Part shown: positions 43,338 through 53,057 of the stretch, piece after piece
How positions within the stretch are numbered: position 1 is the stretch's first letter
Layout: each line of letters opens with the position of its first letter
Source of the DNA: Streptomyces durocortorensis
GTDB lineage: Bacteria > Actinomycetota > Actinomycetes > Streptomycetales > Streptomycetaceae
Direction: 5' to 3'
Length of the DNA: 64,000 nt
Assembly (NCBI RefSeq): GCF_016901035.1
Contig: NZ_JAFEUF010000002.1
Span: 44,152 to 108,151 of the forward strand
The notes under the pieces: model-generated
Told to the model about the DNA's origin: nothing
Databases searched by the model: none
What the model saw: the letters and a program-made list of their open reading frames with translations, nothing else
Program-made: the position numbers and the translations under genes

Positions 43338-44162
43338 TCAGGCCGGAGCGGCGTCCGTGTTCGGCGACGGGTCGGCAGGGGTGTCGGCGGCCCCTCCGTC
43401 GGCCGCGGACTTCTCCGCGGCCTGCCGTGCCTCTGCGGCGGCGCTGATCTCGCGCCAGGCGGACTCGGCCGCCTGCTGCTCCGCTTCCTTCTTGCTACGG
43501 CCGGTGCCGGTGCCGTACGAGACACCACCGACGCGAGCGGCAGCAGTGAAGGTCTTCTCGTGATCCGGGCCGGTCTCCGTGACGAGGTACTCGGGGACTC
43601 CGAGGCTCTCGCTCGCGGTGAGTTCCTGGAGACTGGTCTTCCAGTCCAGGCCGGCGCCGAGGTTCGAGGACCTGTCGATCAGCGGGTCGAAGAGCCGGTG
43701 GACCAGCTCCGAGGCCGCGCCGAGGCCCTGGTCGAGATAGACCGCGCCGATCACTGCTTCCAGTGTGTCGGCGAGGATGGAAGCCTTGTCCCGGCCGCCC
43801 GTGCCCTCTTCACCGCGGCCGAGCCGGATGAAGGAGCCGAGTTCGAGGCCGCGGCCCACTTCCGCAAGCGCACGCGAGTTGACCACCGCGGCCCGCAACT
43901 TGGCCAGCTGGCCTTCGGGCAGGTCGGGGTGGGTGCGGTACAGCGTGTCCGTGACCACCAGGCCGAGCACCGAATCCCCGAGGAATTCGAGCCGCTCGTT
44001 GGTGGGCAGGCCGCCGTTCTCGTATGCGTACGAGCGGTGGGTCAGCGCACGCACCAGAAGGGCGGACTCGAGGTGATACCCGAGCCGCCCTTCCAGAAGC
44101 GTGTGGGACGAGGCTGTGTTGACGTTGTCTGCCTGCTTCTTGGCGCTGGACAACTCAGACAT
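43338..44162 (-). CDS. rnc: Ribonuclease III
   Basis: The start [14 protein letters not shown] is at 44162. The RNase III signature [13 protein letters not shown] carries the catalytic acidic residues, and [15 protein letters not shown] the second set. A dsRNA-binding domain follows ([14 protein letters not shown], ending [18 protein letters not shown]), then an Ala/Pro tail. In S. coelicolor this gene is absB, a global regulator of antibiotic genes. Transcribed with rpmF and yceD. Confidence 0.97.
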   Translation of the reverse strand: MSELSSAKKQADNVNTASSHTLLEGRLGYHLESALLVRALTHRSYAYENGGLPTNERLEFLGDSVLGLVVTDTLYRTHPDLPEGQLAKLRAAVVNSRALAEVGRGLELGSFIRLGRGEEGTGGRDKASILADTLEAVIGAVYLDQGLGAASELVHRLFDPLIDRSSNLGAGLDWKTSLQELTASESLGVPEYLVTETGPDHEKTFTAAARVGGVSYGTGTGRSKKEAEQQAAESAWREISAAAEARQAAEKSAADGGAADTPADPSPNTDAAPA

Positions 44163-44181
44163 CGGGCCTCTCACCAGCCGC

Positions 44182-44355
44182 TCAGACCTCGAGGACCTGG
44201 CGCTTGTTGTAGGTGCCGCAGCTCGGGCACGCAATGTGCTGGAGCTTGGGCTCCTGGCAACGCTCGCACGAAACCAGGGTGGGGACCGCAGCCTTCCACT
44301 GCGACCGGCGGTGGCGCGTGTTGCTGCGCGACATCTTCCGCTTCGGAACAGCCAC
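44182..44355 (-). CDS. rpmF: 50S ribosomal protein L32
   Basis: The GTG at 44355 starts [21 protein letters not shown] four-Cys zinc ribbon (CERC and CPSCG) marks the zinc-binding form. Its 57 residues fit the family. It lies 2 bp after the yceD stop and 19 bp before rnc, the usual operon. Confidence 0.96.
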   Translation of the reverse strand: MAVPKRKMSRSNTRHRRSQWKAAVPTLVSCERCQEPKLQHIACPSCGTYNKRQVLEV

Positions 44356-44357
44356 GG

Positions 44358-44972
44358 CTACTTCTCCTGCTTCTCGTCGACGCCCGGTTCGGCGCCGCCC
44401 ATGTTGTCCTTCTCGCCGTCCTGAACGGTCTCGGCGAGTCCTTGCAGTGCCGCCCAACGAATGTCGACGGCGTCGTGGTGGTGGCCCGGATTCTCGTCCA
44501 GCCTGATTCCGCATTCGGAACACAGACCGGCGCAGGTCTCCTTGCACACCGGCTGCATGGGCAGTGCGAGCACTACCGCGTCACGCAGCATTGACTCGAG
44601 GTCGAACAAGCCGTCCTCGAGAAAGAACCTGTCCTCGTCGTCCTCGGCGTCGTCGGCCGGTTCCGCAGCAGTGCTGCGACCCCGGTCATCGGCGTCAGGG
44701 TACGAGAACATCTCCTGGAAGTCCGCGTCGACCTCTACGGTCAGCGGCTCCAGACACCTTACGCACTCCCCCTCGGCGGTCGCACGGGCGGTGCCTGTGA
44801 CAAGCACCCCTTCCATGACCGATTCGAGGCGGAGGTCCAGCTCCACGGGTGCGCCTTCCGGCACGCCGATGACGCCGTCGATGCCCAGGACCGGTGAACC
44901 GGGTGCTTCCACCGAGCGGGACAGCCGCTTCATGGCACCGGGACGCCGGCCCAGCTCGTGCGTATCGAACAC
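44358..44972 (-). CDS. DUF177 / YceD family protein
   Basis: The family always sits before rpmF. Recognisable parts are [16 protein letters not shown] at the N-terminus, [20 protein letters not shown] and the end [17 protein letters not shown]. In plants and E. coli it takes part in 23S rRNA and L32-related processing. The GTG at 44972 is the first standard start, but conserved-looking codons (LDHRNPLV) precede it in frame, and a CTG at 45005 has an AGGAAAAG site 5 nt upstream; it could be the true start. Confidence 0.88.
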   Translation of the reverse strand: MFDTHELGRRPGAMKRLSRSVEAPGSPVLGIDGVIGVPEGAPVELDLRLESVMEGVLVTGTARATAEGECVRCLEPLTVEVDADFQEMFSYPDADDRGRSTAAEPADDAEDDEDRFFLEDGLFDLESMLRDAVVLALPMQPVCKETCAGLCSECGIRLDENPGHHHDAVDIRWAALQGLAETVQDGEKDNMGGAEPGVDEKQEK

Positions 44973-45194
44973 GAGAGGGTTGCGGTGGTCGAGGTGGCCG
45001 TTCAGGGCTTTTCCTGCTTTCGAATCATGGGTGTCGCGCTGCGAAGGGAAGGTCGGTCGTCGGTGGCCCGGGGACCGACCGCCTTCGTTTCTGAGGCGAA
45101 ACGGGCAGCCGGGATCGCGGACCTATGTGCGACCGAGGATTCAGGATACTGGACGGACCGCTCAGCACCCAATCGGGGCAACCCCGACCGGGGG

Positions 45195-46337
45195 TCAGCG
45201 GCCCTGCTCGTACCGGCGGAGCTGCTCCAGGTCGATCATGCTGGTGTCGAAGAGGCTGGTCTCCTCCAGCGCGCCGCCGCCCTGCTGGTCGGACGTCCGG
45301 CCCTGCCCCTGTGCGTGCCCCTGCTCGTGCTGCTGGGGCTGCTGGGGCTGCTGCTGCCAGCCGTAGTCGGGCTGGCCGGTGGGCTGGGGCGGGTAACCGT
45401 TCGGGTCGTAGCCCCCCTGCTGCTGGTACGCCGCGTACGGGTCGGGCTGCTGCTGATAGCCGTACGCGTCCTGGCCGCCCTGCTGGAGCGGCTGCTCCTG
45501 GTAGCCGTAGGCCGCCTGCGCGTAGCTCGGCTCGGCCTGCGGCTGCTGCGCCGGGTAGGCGGGCTGCGGGGGCTGCTGGGGCGCCTGTTGCGGCTGCGGG
45601 GTGGCGAGCTCGGCGAGACCGGCCAGATAGTCGGCGTCACTGGTGTGGCCCTGGCCGGCCGCGGCGTCCTGGGCGGCGATGTGCGCGCCGAGGTCATCGG
45701 TGGCGACCCGGCCGTGCAGCTTCTGCCGGCCGCGGCCGACCGCCTCCAGGGTCTTGGCGAGGACGGCCTCGAAGGCGCCGAACTTGGCGTCCACGTAGGC
45801 GTCGGCCCGCTGCTTCAGCGTCTCCGGGTCGGCGCTGCGCTCGGGAGCTTCGGTGAAGTCGGGGTCCTCGTAGCCCTGCTCGTCCAGGCCCTGGCCCCGG
45901 CCGAGGAGCTTCTCGCGGCCCCGGTCCACGGAGCCGATGGTCTTGGTGAGGACGACCTCGAAGTTGGCGAGCTTGCTGTCGACGTAGTCGTCGGCCTCGG
46001 CCCGGACCTCCTCGGCCTCGCGGCGGGCCTCGGACAGGATCCGGTCGGCCTCGGCCTGCGACTGGCGGGCGATCTCGGTGTCGGAGATCAGCGAGGCGCG
46101 CTGGGCGTGGGCGGACTCGACGATCCGCTCGGCCTCCTGGCGGGCCTGCTCGGCGAACTGCTCGTGGCCGCCGATCAGCTCCTGGGCCTGGGCGAGGGAG
46201 CCGGGCAGGGCCTGGCGCACCTCTTCGAGCATGGCGAGCAGCTCGGCGCGGTTGACCACGCACGAGGCCGACATGGGCATGGATCGGGCGCTCCCGACCG
46301 CTTCGACGATCTCGTCGAGCTTCTTCTGCACGTCCAC
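45195..46337 (-). CDS. DivIVA-like coiled-coil protein with Gln/Tyr/Pro-rich tail (380 aa)
   Basis: The N-terminal 220 residues are helical and coiled-coil-like (for example QEAERIVESAHAQRASLISD and ADRILSEARREAEEVRAEAD), similar to DivIVA/ATP-synthase-b-type proteins. Two copies of a YVDxKxxxFEx(V)L-KT segment are seen, at about residues 118 and 187. The last 140 residues are low-complexity Gln/Pro/Tyr/Gly. It is a conserved Streptomyces protein between coaD and yceD and may act in cell-wall growth or division; this is inference. The start is the GTG at 46337. Confidence 0.75.
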   Translation of the reverse strand: MDVQKKLDEIVEAVGSARSMPMSASCVVNRAELLAMLEEVRQALPGSLAQAQELIGGHEQFAEQARQEAERIVESAHAQRASLISDTEIARQSQAEADRILSEARREAEEVRAEADDYVDSKLANFEVVLTKTIGSVDRGREKLLGRGQGLDEQGYEDPDFTEAPERSADPETLKQRADAYVDAKFGAFEAVLAKTLEAVGRGRQKLHGRVATDDLGAHIAAQDAAAGQGHTSDADYLAGLAELATPQPQQAPQQPPQPAYPAQQPQAEPSYAQAAYGYQEQPLQQGGQDAYGYQQQPDPYAAYQQQGGYDPNGYPPQPTGQPDYGWQQQPQQPQQHEQGHAQGQGRTSDQQGGGALEETSLFDTSMIDLEQLRRYEQGR

Positions 46338-46453
46338 CGTGTGCTCGCCACTCTCTGCTGCTCTGTTGAAGCTGCTGCTCCGTTGGAGACGGACGGGACG
46401 ACTGTAAGGCCAGTCGGCCGCCGCCCGACACCTGGTGACGGCCCGTCAGTGCC

Positions 46454-46933
46454 TCAGCGTTCGCCGAGCCGCTTCACGAGCGCCTCGTGGACGGCCGGCG
46501 GCAGCAGGTGGGAGACGTCGCCTCCCCAGGTCGCCACCTCCTTGACCAGCGAGGACGACAGGAAGCTGTACGTCGGGTTGGTCGGCACGAAGAGCGTCTC
46601 GACGCCGGAGAGGCCGTTGTTCATCTGGGCCATCTGCAGCTCGTAGTCGAAGTCGCTGACGGCCCGCAGGCCCTTCACGATCGCCGGGATCTCCCGCTGC
46701 TTGCAGAAGTCGACCAGCAGGCCGTGGAAGGACTCCACCTCGACGTTGCCGAAGTCGGCGGTGACCTCGCGGATCAGCTCGATCCGCTCGTCGACGGTGA
46801 ACAGCCCCTTCTTGGACTGGTTGATCATCACCGCCACGTGCACCACGTCGTACAGCTTCGAGGCTCGTCCGATGATGTCGAGATGTCCGTTGGTGATGGG
46901 GTCGAACGACCCCGGACAGACGGCGCGGCGCAC
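46454..46933 (-). CDS. coaD: Phosphopantetheine adenylyltransferase CoaD
   Basis: [20 protein letters not shown] contains the nucleotidyl-transferase H-x-G-H-like motif; the rest ([40 protein letters not shown]) matches CoaD. The GTG at 46933 is preferred because GAGGGA lies 7 nt upstream and the length becomes 159, the usual size. An ATG at 46963 overlapping the rsmD stop would add ten residues. It makes dephospho-CoA. Confidence 0.95.
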   Translation of the reverse strand: MRRAVCPGSFDPITNGHLDIIGRASKLYDVVHVAVMINQSKKGLFTVDERIELIREVTADFGNVEVESFHGLLVDFCKQREIPAIVKGLRAVSDFDYELQMAQMNNGLSGVETLFVPTNPTYSFLSSSLVKEVATWGGDVSHLLPPAVHEALVKRLGER

Positions 46934-46959
46934 TGTGATTCCCTCGCTCTCCGGTCCGG

Positions 46960-47544
46960 TCATCGTGCGTCTTCGCACGTAGCGGCGGCGCGACCGTACC
47001 AAAGCGTTCCCTCGCCGTAGCGACGGGACCGCAGTGGCTCGAATCCGGCGGGCCAGCCGAATTCTCCGCCCCGGGTGCTGCGTTCCACGGTGACGAGCGC
47101 TTCGGCGGTGAGCCACCCCTGGGCACGGAGTGTGAGCAGGATCTCGCGAAGATCGTCATCGGTGACGACGTACGGCGGGTCCAGGAAGACGATGTCGTAC
47201 GGGTCGGCGGGCGCCGGGCCCGTCACGATCTGTTCGGCTTTGCCGGTACGGACCTCGGCGCCCGGGAGGCCGAGGGTGCGGACGTTGTCGCGGACGGTGC
47301 GGACCGCCTTCGGGTCGGCCTCCACGAGCAGGGCGTGGACCGCGCCCCGGGAGAGCGCTTCGAGGCCGACAGCCCCGGATCCGGCATACAGATCGGCGAC
47401 GCGGCTGCCTTCGAGGGTGCCGAGCAACGCCTGCCAGGTGGAGAAGAGGCCCTCGCGCGCACGGTCGGAGGTGGGGCGGGTGCCGGTGCCGGGCGGGACG
47501 GCCAGGCGGCGTCCGCCGGCCGAGCCGGCGATCACGCGGGTCAT
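46960..47544 (-). CDS. rsmD: 16S rRNA (guanine966-N2)-methyltransferase RsmD
   Basis: [20 protein letters not shown], then [16 protein letters not shown], the AdoMet motif [20 protein letters not shown] and the catalytic [11 protein letters not shown] (DPPY). Length of 194 is normal. It is co-transcribed with coaD through a close overlap. Confidence 0.95.
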   Translation of the reverse strand: MTRVIAGSAGGRRLAVPPGTGTRPTSDRAREGLFSTWQALLGTLEGSRVADLYAGSGAVGLEALSRGAVHALLVEADPKAVRTVRDNVRTLGLPGAEVRTGKAEQIVTGPAPADPYDIVFLDPPYVVTDDDLREILLTLRAQGWLTAEALVTVERSTRGGEFGWPAGFEPLRSRRYGEGTLWYGRAAATCEDAR

Positions 47545-47681
47545 GGGTGTCGGGTCCTCGGGGTCGGGGGCGTGCGGAGGGGCTCGCGTACGGGCGCGTG
47601 CCGTGCGTCCACGATATGGCGTACGGCCCGCACCGGCAGGACGGCCCGGGGCTCGTGCACCGGCAGGACGCCCCCGTGTGC

Positions 47682-49892
47682 TCACCCCTTGTCGAGATAC
47701 TCCTCCCGGTCCTTGTCCAGCAGGGCGGCCAGCACGGTGCGCAGCTCCGGCAGGTGCTCCAGCTCCGGGTCGGCGGCGACGATCGCGACGGCCTCCTCGC
47801 GGGCGGCGGCGATGACCTCCTCGTCGTCGATGACGGTGAGCATCCGCAGCGAGGAGCGCACCCCGGACTGGGCCTGGCCCAGCACGTCGCCCTCGCGGCG
47901 CTGCTCCAGGTCGATCCGGGAGAGCTCGAAGCCGTCGAGGGTGGCGGCGACGGCGGAGAGCCGGGCGCGGGCGGGGCTCGCCTCGTGGGCCTCGCTGACC
48001 AGCAGGCAGAGCCCGGGGGCCGAGCCACGGCCGACGCGGCCGCGCAGCTGGTGCAGCTGGGAGACGCCGAAGCGGTCGGCGTCCATGATCACCATGGCGG
48101 TGGCGTTGGGGACGTTGACCCCGACCTCGATGACGGTGGTGGCGACCAGGACGTCGACGTCCCCGGCGGCGAACCGGCGCATGACGTCGTCCTTCTCGTC
48201 GGGGTGCATCCGTCCGTGCAGCACCTCGACGCTCAGCCCGGCGAGTGCGCCCTTGCGCAGCTCGTCGGCGATCTCCAGGACGGCGAGCGGCGGCCGCTTC
48301 TCGGGGTCCTCCTCGGCGGCCTTCTTCTTGGCCTTGCCCTGCTTCCCCTCCTCCTCCGCGTCGTCGCCGATGCGGGGGCAGACCACGTACGCCTGGTGGC
48401 CGTTCTCGACCTCCTCGCGGACGCGTTCCCAGGCGCGGGCGAGGAAGTGGGGCTTGTCCTTGGCGGGGACGACATGGCTGGCGATCGGGGAGCGGCCGGC
48501 CGGGAGCTGGTCCAGGACGGAGGTCTCCAGGTCGCCGAAGACCGTCATCGCGACCGTACGAGGGATGGGGGTGGCGGTCATGACGAGGAGGTGGGGCGGC
48601 TGCTTCCCCTTGGACCGGAGGGCGTCGCGCTGTTCCACGCCGAAGCGGTGCTGCTCGTCCACGACGACCAGGCCCAGGTCGTGGAACTGGACCTTGTCCT
48701 CGATGAGGGCGTGGGTGCCGATGACGATCCCGGCCTCGCCGGTGACCAGGTCGAGCAGGGCCTGTCGGCGGGCGGCCGTGCCCATGGAACCGGTGAGCAG
48801 GACGACCTTGGTGCCCCGGTCCGAGCCGCCGAGCATGCCGCCCTCGGCCAGCTCGCCCATCATCTCGGTGATCGAGCGGTGGTGCTGCTGGGCGAGCACC
48901 TCGGTGGGAGCAAGCATCGCGGCCTGGCCGCCAGCGTCGACCACGGTGAGCATGGCGCGCAGGGCCACCATCGTCTTTCCGCTGCCCACCTCGCCCTGGA
49001 GGAGCCGGTGCATCGGGTGCTCGGTGGCGAGGTCGTCGAAGATCTCCTTGCTGACCTTCTCCTGGCCCTCGGTGAGGGTGAAGGGCAGCTTGGCGTCGAA
49101 CGCGTCCAGCAGGCCGTCCGCGACGGGGCGGCGGGCGACGGCGGGGAGCTGGGTGTCGGCGTAGCGACGGCGGGCCAGGGCGACCTGGAGGACGAACGCC
49201 TCGTCCCACTTGAGCCGGGCCTTCGCGTCCTCGATGTCCGCCTTCGTCTGCGGCCGGTGCACCTTGAGCAGGGCCTCGGGCAGCGGGGTGAAGCCGCGCC
49301 CCTCGCGCAGGGCGGCGGGCAGCGGGTCCACCACGTCCTGGGCGCTGGGCAGCACGGCGTCCACGGCCTTCGCGATCCGCCAGGAGTCGAGCTGCTTGCA
49401 GGCCGGGTAGATCGGCAGCAGCCGTCCGGCGAAGGCGTCCACGGCCTCGGTGGCCTCGTCGGCGTCGGAGGCGTCGAGCAGCTGGTACGTGGGGTGGGCC
49501 AGCTGCATCTTGCGGTTGAAGACGGAGACCTTGCCCGCGAACATCGCCTGGCGGCCCGGCAGCAGCTCCTTGTGCGGCTTGTGGACGCCGTGGCCGAAGA
49601 AGACCAGCTGGAGGCGGCCGCTGCCATCGGTGAGGGTGACCTCCAGGCGTTTGCCCCGGCCGTTGTTGAACATCAGGATCCGGGCGTCGGCGACCTGGGC
49701 GACGACCGTGACGTGCTCGTCCAGCGGGAGGTCGGCCAGCGCGGTCAGCTTGCCGCGCTCCTCGTACCGCCGCGGGTAGTGGTGCAGCAGATCACCGACC
49801 GTGTGCAGGTCGAGGTGTTCGGCCATCACCTTCGCGGTGGCTCCGCCGAGCAGCTTCTTGAGAGGTTCATCGAACGAGGACACGCGATCCAT
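47682..49892 (-). CDS. recG: ATP-dependent DNA helicase RecG
   Basis: A wedge (OB) domain at the start (VMAEHLDLHTVGDLLHHYPR, then RYEERGKLTAL) is followed by helicase motifs: GEVGSGKTMVALRAML (I), DEQHRFGVEQRD (II), MTATPIPRTVAMTVF (III) and QLRGRVGRGSAPG (VI). A charged insert (EEEGKQGKAKKKAAEEDPEK) is unusual but common in Streptomyces. It rescues stalled forks. The start at the ATG at 49892 (MDRVSSFDEPLKKLLG) is chosen by family length; a GTG five codons earlier is possible. Confidence 0.96.
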   Translation of the reverse strand: MDRVSSFDEPLKKLLGGATAKVMAEHLDLHTVGDLLHHYPRRYEERGKLTALADLPLDEHVTVVAQVADARILMFNNGRGKRLEVTLTDGSGRLQLVFFGHGVHKPHKELLPGRQAMFAGKVSVFNRKMQLAHPTYQLLDASDADEATEAVDAFAGRLLPIYPACKQLDSWRIAKAVDAVLPSAQDVVDPLPAALREGRGFTPLPEALLKVHRPQTKADIEDAKARLKWDEAFVLQVALARRRYADTQLPAVARRPVADGLLDAFDAKLPFTLTEGQEKVSKEIFDDLATEHPMHRLLQGEVGSGKTMVALRAMLTVVDAGGQAAMLAPTEVLAQQHHRSITEMMGELAEGGMLGGSDRGTKVVLLTGSMGTAARRQALLDLVTGEAGIVIGTHALIEDKVQFHDLGLVVVDEQHRFGVEQRDALRSKGKQPPHLLVMTATPIPRTVAMTVFGDLETSVLDQLPAGRSPIASHVVPAKDKPHFLARAWERVREEVENGHQAYVVCPRIGDDAEEEGKQGKAKKKAAEEDPEKRPPLAVLEIADELRKGALAGLSVEVLHGRMHPDEKDDVMRRFAAGDVDVLVATTVIEVGVNVPNATAMVIMDADRFGVSQLHQLRGRVGRGSAPGLCLLVSEAHEASPARARLSAVAATLDGFELSRIDLEQRREGDVLGQAQSGVRSSLRMLTVIDDEEVIAAAREEAVAIVAADPELEHLPELRTVLAALLDKDREEYLDKG

Positions 49893-49954
49893 TGCACACC
49901 ACGGCACTGACAGCTGTCCGCCGGGCACGCACGGCCCGGCGATACCACTCGCCG

Positions 49955-51688
49955 CTACTCGACGCCGATCAGCAGCGGTGCGCGCTGGTGGCCGCCCCGG
50001 TAGACCACCGTGTCCACGGCGAGATGCCCCTCCCGTACGTGCTCCTCCAGCGCGTCGGCCAGCGAGTCGGGCACGTCCTCACCGAGGACGAGGGTGACCA
50101 GTTCGCCGCCCGCCGCCAGCATCCGGTCGAGCACGGTGCGGGCGGTGTGCGGGACGTCGGCGCCGATCACGGCCACGTCGCCGTCGATCAGTCCGAGGAT
50201 GTCCCCGGCCTGGCAGATGCCCGCCATGGTCCACGACTGGCGTTCCGCGACGGCCAGTTCGGCGTAGCGGGTGGCCCCGGCGGCGGCGGTCATGGCGACC
50301 ACGTCCTCGTCGAAGCCCCGGTCCGGCTCGTGGACGGCGAGCGCGGCGATGCCCTGGACGGCGGCGCGGGTGGGGACGAGCGCGACCCGGACCCCCTCGG
50401 TCCTTGCCTGTTCGGCGGCGGCGGCCGCGGTGTGGCGCAGGGCCGCGTCGTTGGGCAGCAGGACCACCTCGCGGGCGTGGGCGCGGCGGATGGCGTCGAC
50501 CAGTTCGCCACTGGCGGGCGGTTCGCCGGGGCGGGCGATGACGGTGGTGGCGCCGGCCTCGGTGCAGAGCCCCGCGAGTCCGTCGCCGGGGACCACGACG
50601 ACGACGGCGCGCTGGGCGGGTTCGGCCTGGACGCGGACGTCGTGGCCGCTCTCGGTGGCGAAGTGGGTGATCCGGATCCGGTACGGCCGCCCGGCCTCGA
50701 CGCCCGCCTCCACGGCGGCCCCGGCGTCGTCGACATGGACGTGGACGTGCCAGAGCCCGTCGCCGCCCACCACGACCAGGGAGTCGCCCAGCGCGTCGAG
50801 CCGGGTGCGCAGCCGGGCCACCTGCTCGTCCCCGGCCTCCAGGAGGTAGATCACCTCGAACGCGGGCCCCGTATCGCCGTCCTCGGGGCAGTCGAGCGGG
50901 CCCTCCACGGGAAGGCCCCCCGCCGCGAAGCCCCCCTCCGTCACGCCCTCCACCGGGGTGCCGCCCACCGGCAGCCCCACCACGGACCCCCCGTCCACGG
51001 TCACGGGGGCCTTCGCGGCGTTCCCGGAAGCGGTACGGGGTCCTCGTACCGGAGCCTGCCCGGTCACGGTCTCGACCAGCGCGCCCAGGACCGCGACCAG
51101 CCCCCGGCCCCCCGCGTCGACCACGCCGGCCCGGCCGAGGACGGCGAGCTGTTCCGGGGTCCGGGCGAGGGCGGCGAGCGCCCCCTCGTAGGCGGCGCCC
51201 ACCACCGCGCGCAACTCCCGCTCATCGCCCTGCGCGGCCTCGGCGGCCGCTGCGGCGACGGTGAGCACGGTGCCCTCGACGGGGTGGGCGACGGCCTGGC
51301 GGGCGGCGTCGGCGGCGCTGGTGAGGGCGAGGCGCAGATGGGCCGCGTCGCCGGCGTCGGCCAGCACCCCGGCCATACCGCGCAGCAGCTGGGCCAGGAT
51401 CGTGCCGGAGTTCCCGCGGGCGCCGATCAGGGCGCCGTGCGCCATGGCGCGTACGGCGTCGGCGGTGGCGGGTGTGCTCGTGCCGGTCTCATGGGCGGCG
51501 AAGACCGCTTCGACGGCGGCCGCGGCGGACTCGACGGTCAGGTAGAGGTTGGTGCCGGTGTCGCCGTCCGCGATGGGGTAGACGTTGATCGCGTCGATCT
51601 CCGCGCGTTCCCGGCCCAGGGCCTCCAGGGCCAGTGAGCACCATGTGCGTACCGCGACGGCGTCCAGGTCGTCGGGGAGCTGCGGCAC
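49955..51688 (-). CDS. DAK2-domain (DhaL-like) / FakA-type kinase (577 aa)
   Basis: The start VPQLPDDLDAVAVRTW is at the GTG at 51688 with a GGAGG site. The DAK2 nucleotide-binding part has NVYPIADGDTGTNLYLTVES and GARGNSGTILAQLLRG (metal and phosphate loops); then AHPVEGTVLTVAAAAAEAA and AGVVDAGGRGLVAVLGALVE. The C-terminal half is the second domain (HVHVHVDDAGAAVEAG, ITHFATESG). The layout matches FakA, the fatty-acid kinase of Gram-positives; a FakB partner is not in the window. It is commonly next to recG and rpmB. Confidence 0.85.
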   Translation of the reverse strand: MPQLPDDLDAVAVRTWCSLALEALGRERAEIDAINVYPIADGDTGTNLYLTVESAAAAVEAVFAAHETGTSTPATADAVRAMAHGALIGARGNSGTILAQLLRGMAGVLADAGDAAHLRLALTSAADAARQAVAHPVEGTVLTVAAAAAEAAQGDERELRAVVGAAYEGALAALARTPEQLAVLGRAGVVDAGGRGLVAVLGALVETVTGQAPVRGPRTASGNAAKAPVTVDGGSVVGLPVGGTPVEGVTEGGFAAGGLPVEGPLDCPEDGDTGPAFEVIYLLEAGDEQVARLRTRLDALGDSLVVVGGDGLWHVHVHVDDAGAAVEAGVEAGRPYRIRITHFATESGHDVRVQAEPAQRAVVVVVPGDGLAGLCTEAGATTVIARPGEPPASGELVDAIRRAHAREVVLLPNDAALRHTAAAAAEQARTEGVRVALVPTRAAVQGIAALAVHEPDRGFDEDVVAMTAAAGATRYAELAVAERQSWTMAGICQAGDILGLIDGDVAVIGADVPHTARTVLDRMLAAGGELVTLVLGEDVPDSLADALEEHVREGHLAVDTVVYRGGHQRAPLLIGVE

Positions 51689-51891
51689 CGATGGTCCTCC
51701 TTGAAGCGGCCGTGGCAACGGGCTGCACCGCAGGTTAGCCCGCTCGGCGGAGCCCCGGCCCGGACAGGGGGGCGGGAGGACGGAGGGCTGACCCGTGGTA
51801 GTTTCGTATCTCCGAAGCAGGCGTTGTATGCTGCTCCGGTTGCCCGATGAGAGTCGGGCCATTCCTCCGGTACCGCCACTTCAGTCAAATG

Positions 51892-51909
51892 ATTCCGGCG
51901 CGCCGGAAT
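51892..51909. promoter_or_regulatory. 18-bp perfect palindrome upstream of rpmB
   Basis: ATTCCGGCG followed by its complement CGCCGGAAT, 36 bp before the rpmB start. A second small stem (GCCCGA/TCGGGC) lies at 51842-51859, with a -10-like TATGCT near 51831. It may be an operator or a hairpin in the mRNA leader that controls L28 synthesis. Confidence 0.45.
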
Positions 51910-51945
51910 TCACTGTAAGTGCATCTGAAGTCTTTGGAGTGACCC

Positions 51946-52131
51946 GTGGCTGCCAACTGCGACGTTTGCGGCAAGGGGCCGAGCTTCGGCAACAACATTT
52001 CGCACTCGCACCGCCGTACGTCCCGTCGCTGGAATCCCAACATCCAGCGCGTGCGTGCCGTGGTCGGTCGGACGCCGAAGCGGCTCAACGTCTGCACCTC
52101 GTGCATCAAGGCCGGCAAGGTCGCGCGCTGA
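51946..52131 (+). CDS. rpmB: 50S ribosomal protein L28
   Basis: The GTG at 51946 gives (M)[20 protein letters not shown], then [15 protein letters not shown] and [15 protein letters not shown]. The two CxxC pairs show the zinc-binding paralogue type. Its 61 residues are normal. It has a single-gene transcript closed by the terminator at 52165. Confidence 0.97.
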   Translation: MAANCDVCGKGPSFGNNISHSHRRTSRRWNPNIQRVRAVVGRTPKRLNVCTSCIKAGKVAR

Positions 52132-52164
52132 CGTCCCCGTCGTAGCGCAGCCTTCCGGTTGCCC

Positions 52165-52200
52165 AAAAAAGCCGGTCCACCTCGGTGGACCGGCTTTTTG
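52165..52200. terminator. Bidirectional intrinsic terminator
   Basis: GCCGGTCCAC pairs with 52185-52194 around CTCG, flanked by AAAAAA and TTTTT. It serves rpmB and the convergent thiD. Confidence 0.93.
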
Positions 52201-52230
52201 CTGTGCCCGGCGGCCGGGCGGGCCGGCCGG

Positions 52231-53040
52231 TCAGACGGACGGGCGGGCCAGCCAGCCGTGGTCGACCGGGCCGATGCCGCCGCCGAGCGGGAAGCCTGCC
52301 TCGATCGCGCCGGTGACGTAGGTCTTCGCGCCCCGTACCGCCGTGGGCACGTCCTGACCGAGCGCGAGCCCGGAGGCGATGGCGGACGCCAGGGTGCAGC
52401 CGGTGCCGTGGGTGTGGCGGTTGTCGTGCCGGGGGGCGCGCAGCCAGTGTTCCGCGCTCCCGTCGGTGAGCAGGTCCACCGCCTCGCCGGGCAGGTGGCC
52501 GCCCTTGATCACGACCCAGCGCGGTCCGAAGCCGAGGACCTCCTCGGCGGCCCGGCGCATTCCGCTCTCGTCGGTGACCCGGACGCCGGTGAGCTGGGCC
52601 ACTTCGTCGAGGTTCGGGGTGGCGACCGTGGCGACGGGCAGCAGCTTCGTCCGTACGGAGTCGAGGGCCTCGGCGGCGAGCAGCGGGTCGCCGTGCTTGG
52701 AGACGCCGACCGGGTCGACGACGACGGGGACGTCGGTGGCGGCGAGGAGTTCGGCGACGGTCTCCACGAGGACGGCGGAGGCGAGCATTCCGGTCTTCAC
52801 GGCCTGGACGCCGATGTCGTCGACGACGCTGCGGTACTGGGCGCGTACGGCGTCCACCGGAAGCTCCCACGCGCCCTGGACGCCGAGGGAGTTCTGTGCG
52901 GTGACGGCGGTGAGCACGCTCATGCCGTGCACACCGAGAGCGAGCATGGTCTTCAGATCGGCCTGGATCCCCGCACCGCCGCCGGAGTCGGATCCGGCGA
53001 CGGTGAGCACACGGGGCAAGGCAGCGGTACGTATGGGCAT
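52231..53040 (-). CDS. thiD: Hydroxymethylpyrimidine/phosphomethylpyrimidine kinase ThiD
   Basis: Ribokinase-like fold: [20 protein letters not shown], then [25 protein letters not shown] and [16 protein letters not shown]. The C-terminal [20 protein letters not shown] carries the phosphate-binding glycines and the Cys. It phosphorylates HMP and HMP-P for thiamine. It lies 17 bp from thiL, same strand. Confidence 0.96.
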   Translation of the reverse strand: MPIRTAALPRVLTVAGSDSGGGAGIQADLKTMLALGVHGMSVLTAVTAQNSLGVQGAWELPVDAVRAQYRSVVDDIGVQAVKTGMLASAVLVETVAELLAATDVPVVVDPVGVSKHGDPLLAAEALDSVRTKLLPVATVATPNLDEVAQLTGVRVTDESGMRRAAEEVLGFGPRWVVIKGGHLPGEAVDLLTDGSAEHWLRAPRHDNRHTHGTGCTLASAIASGLALGQDVPTAVRGAKTYVTGAIEAGFPLGGGIGPVDHGWLARPSV

Positions 53041-53057
53041 ACGCAGCAATCTAATGC

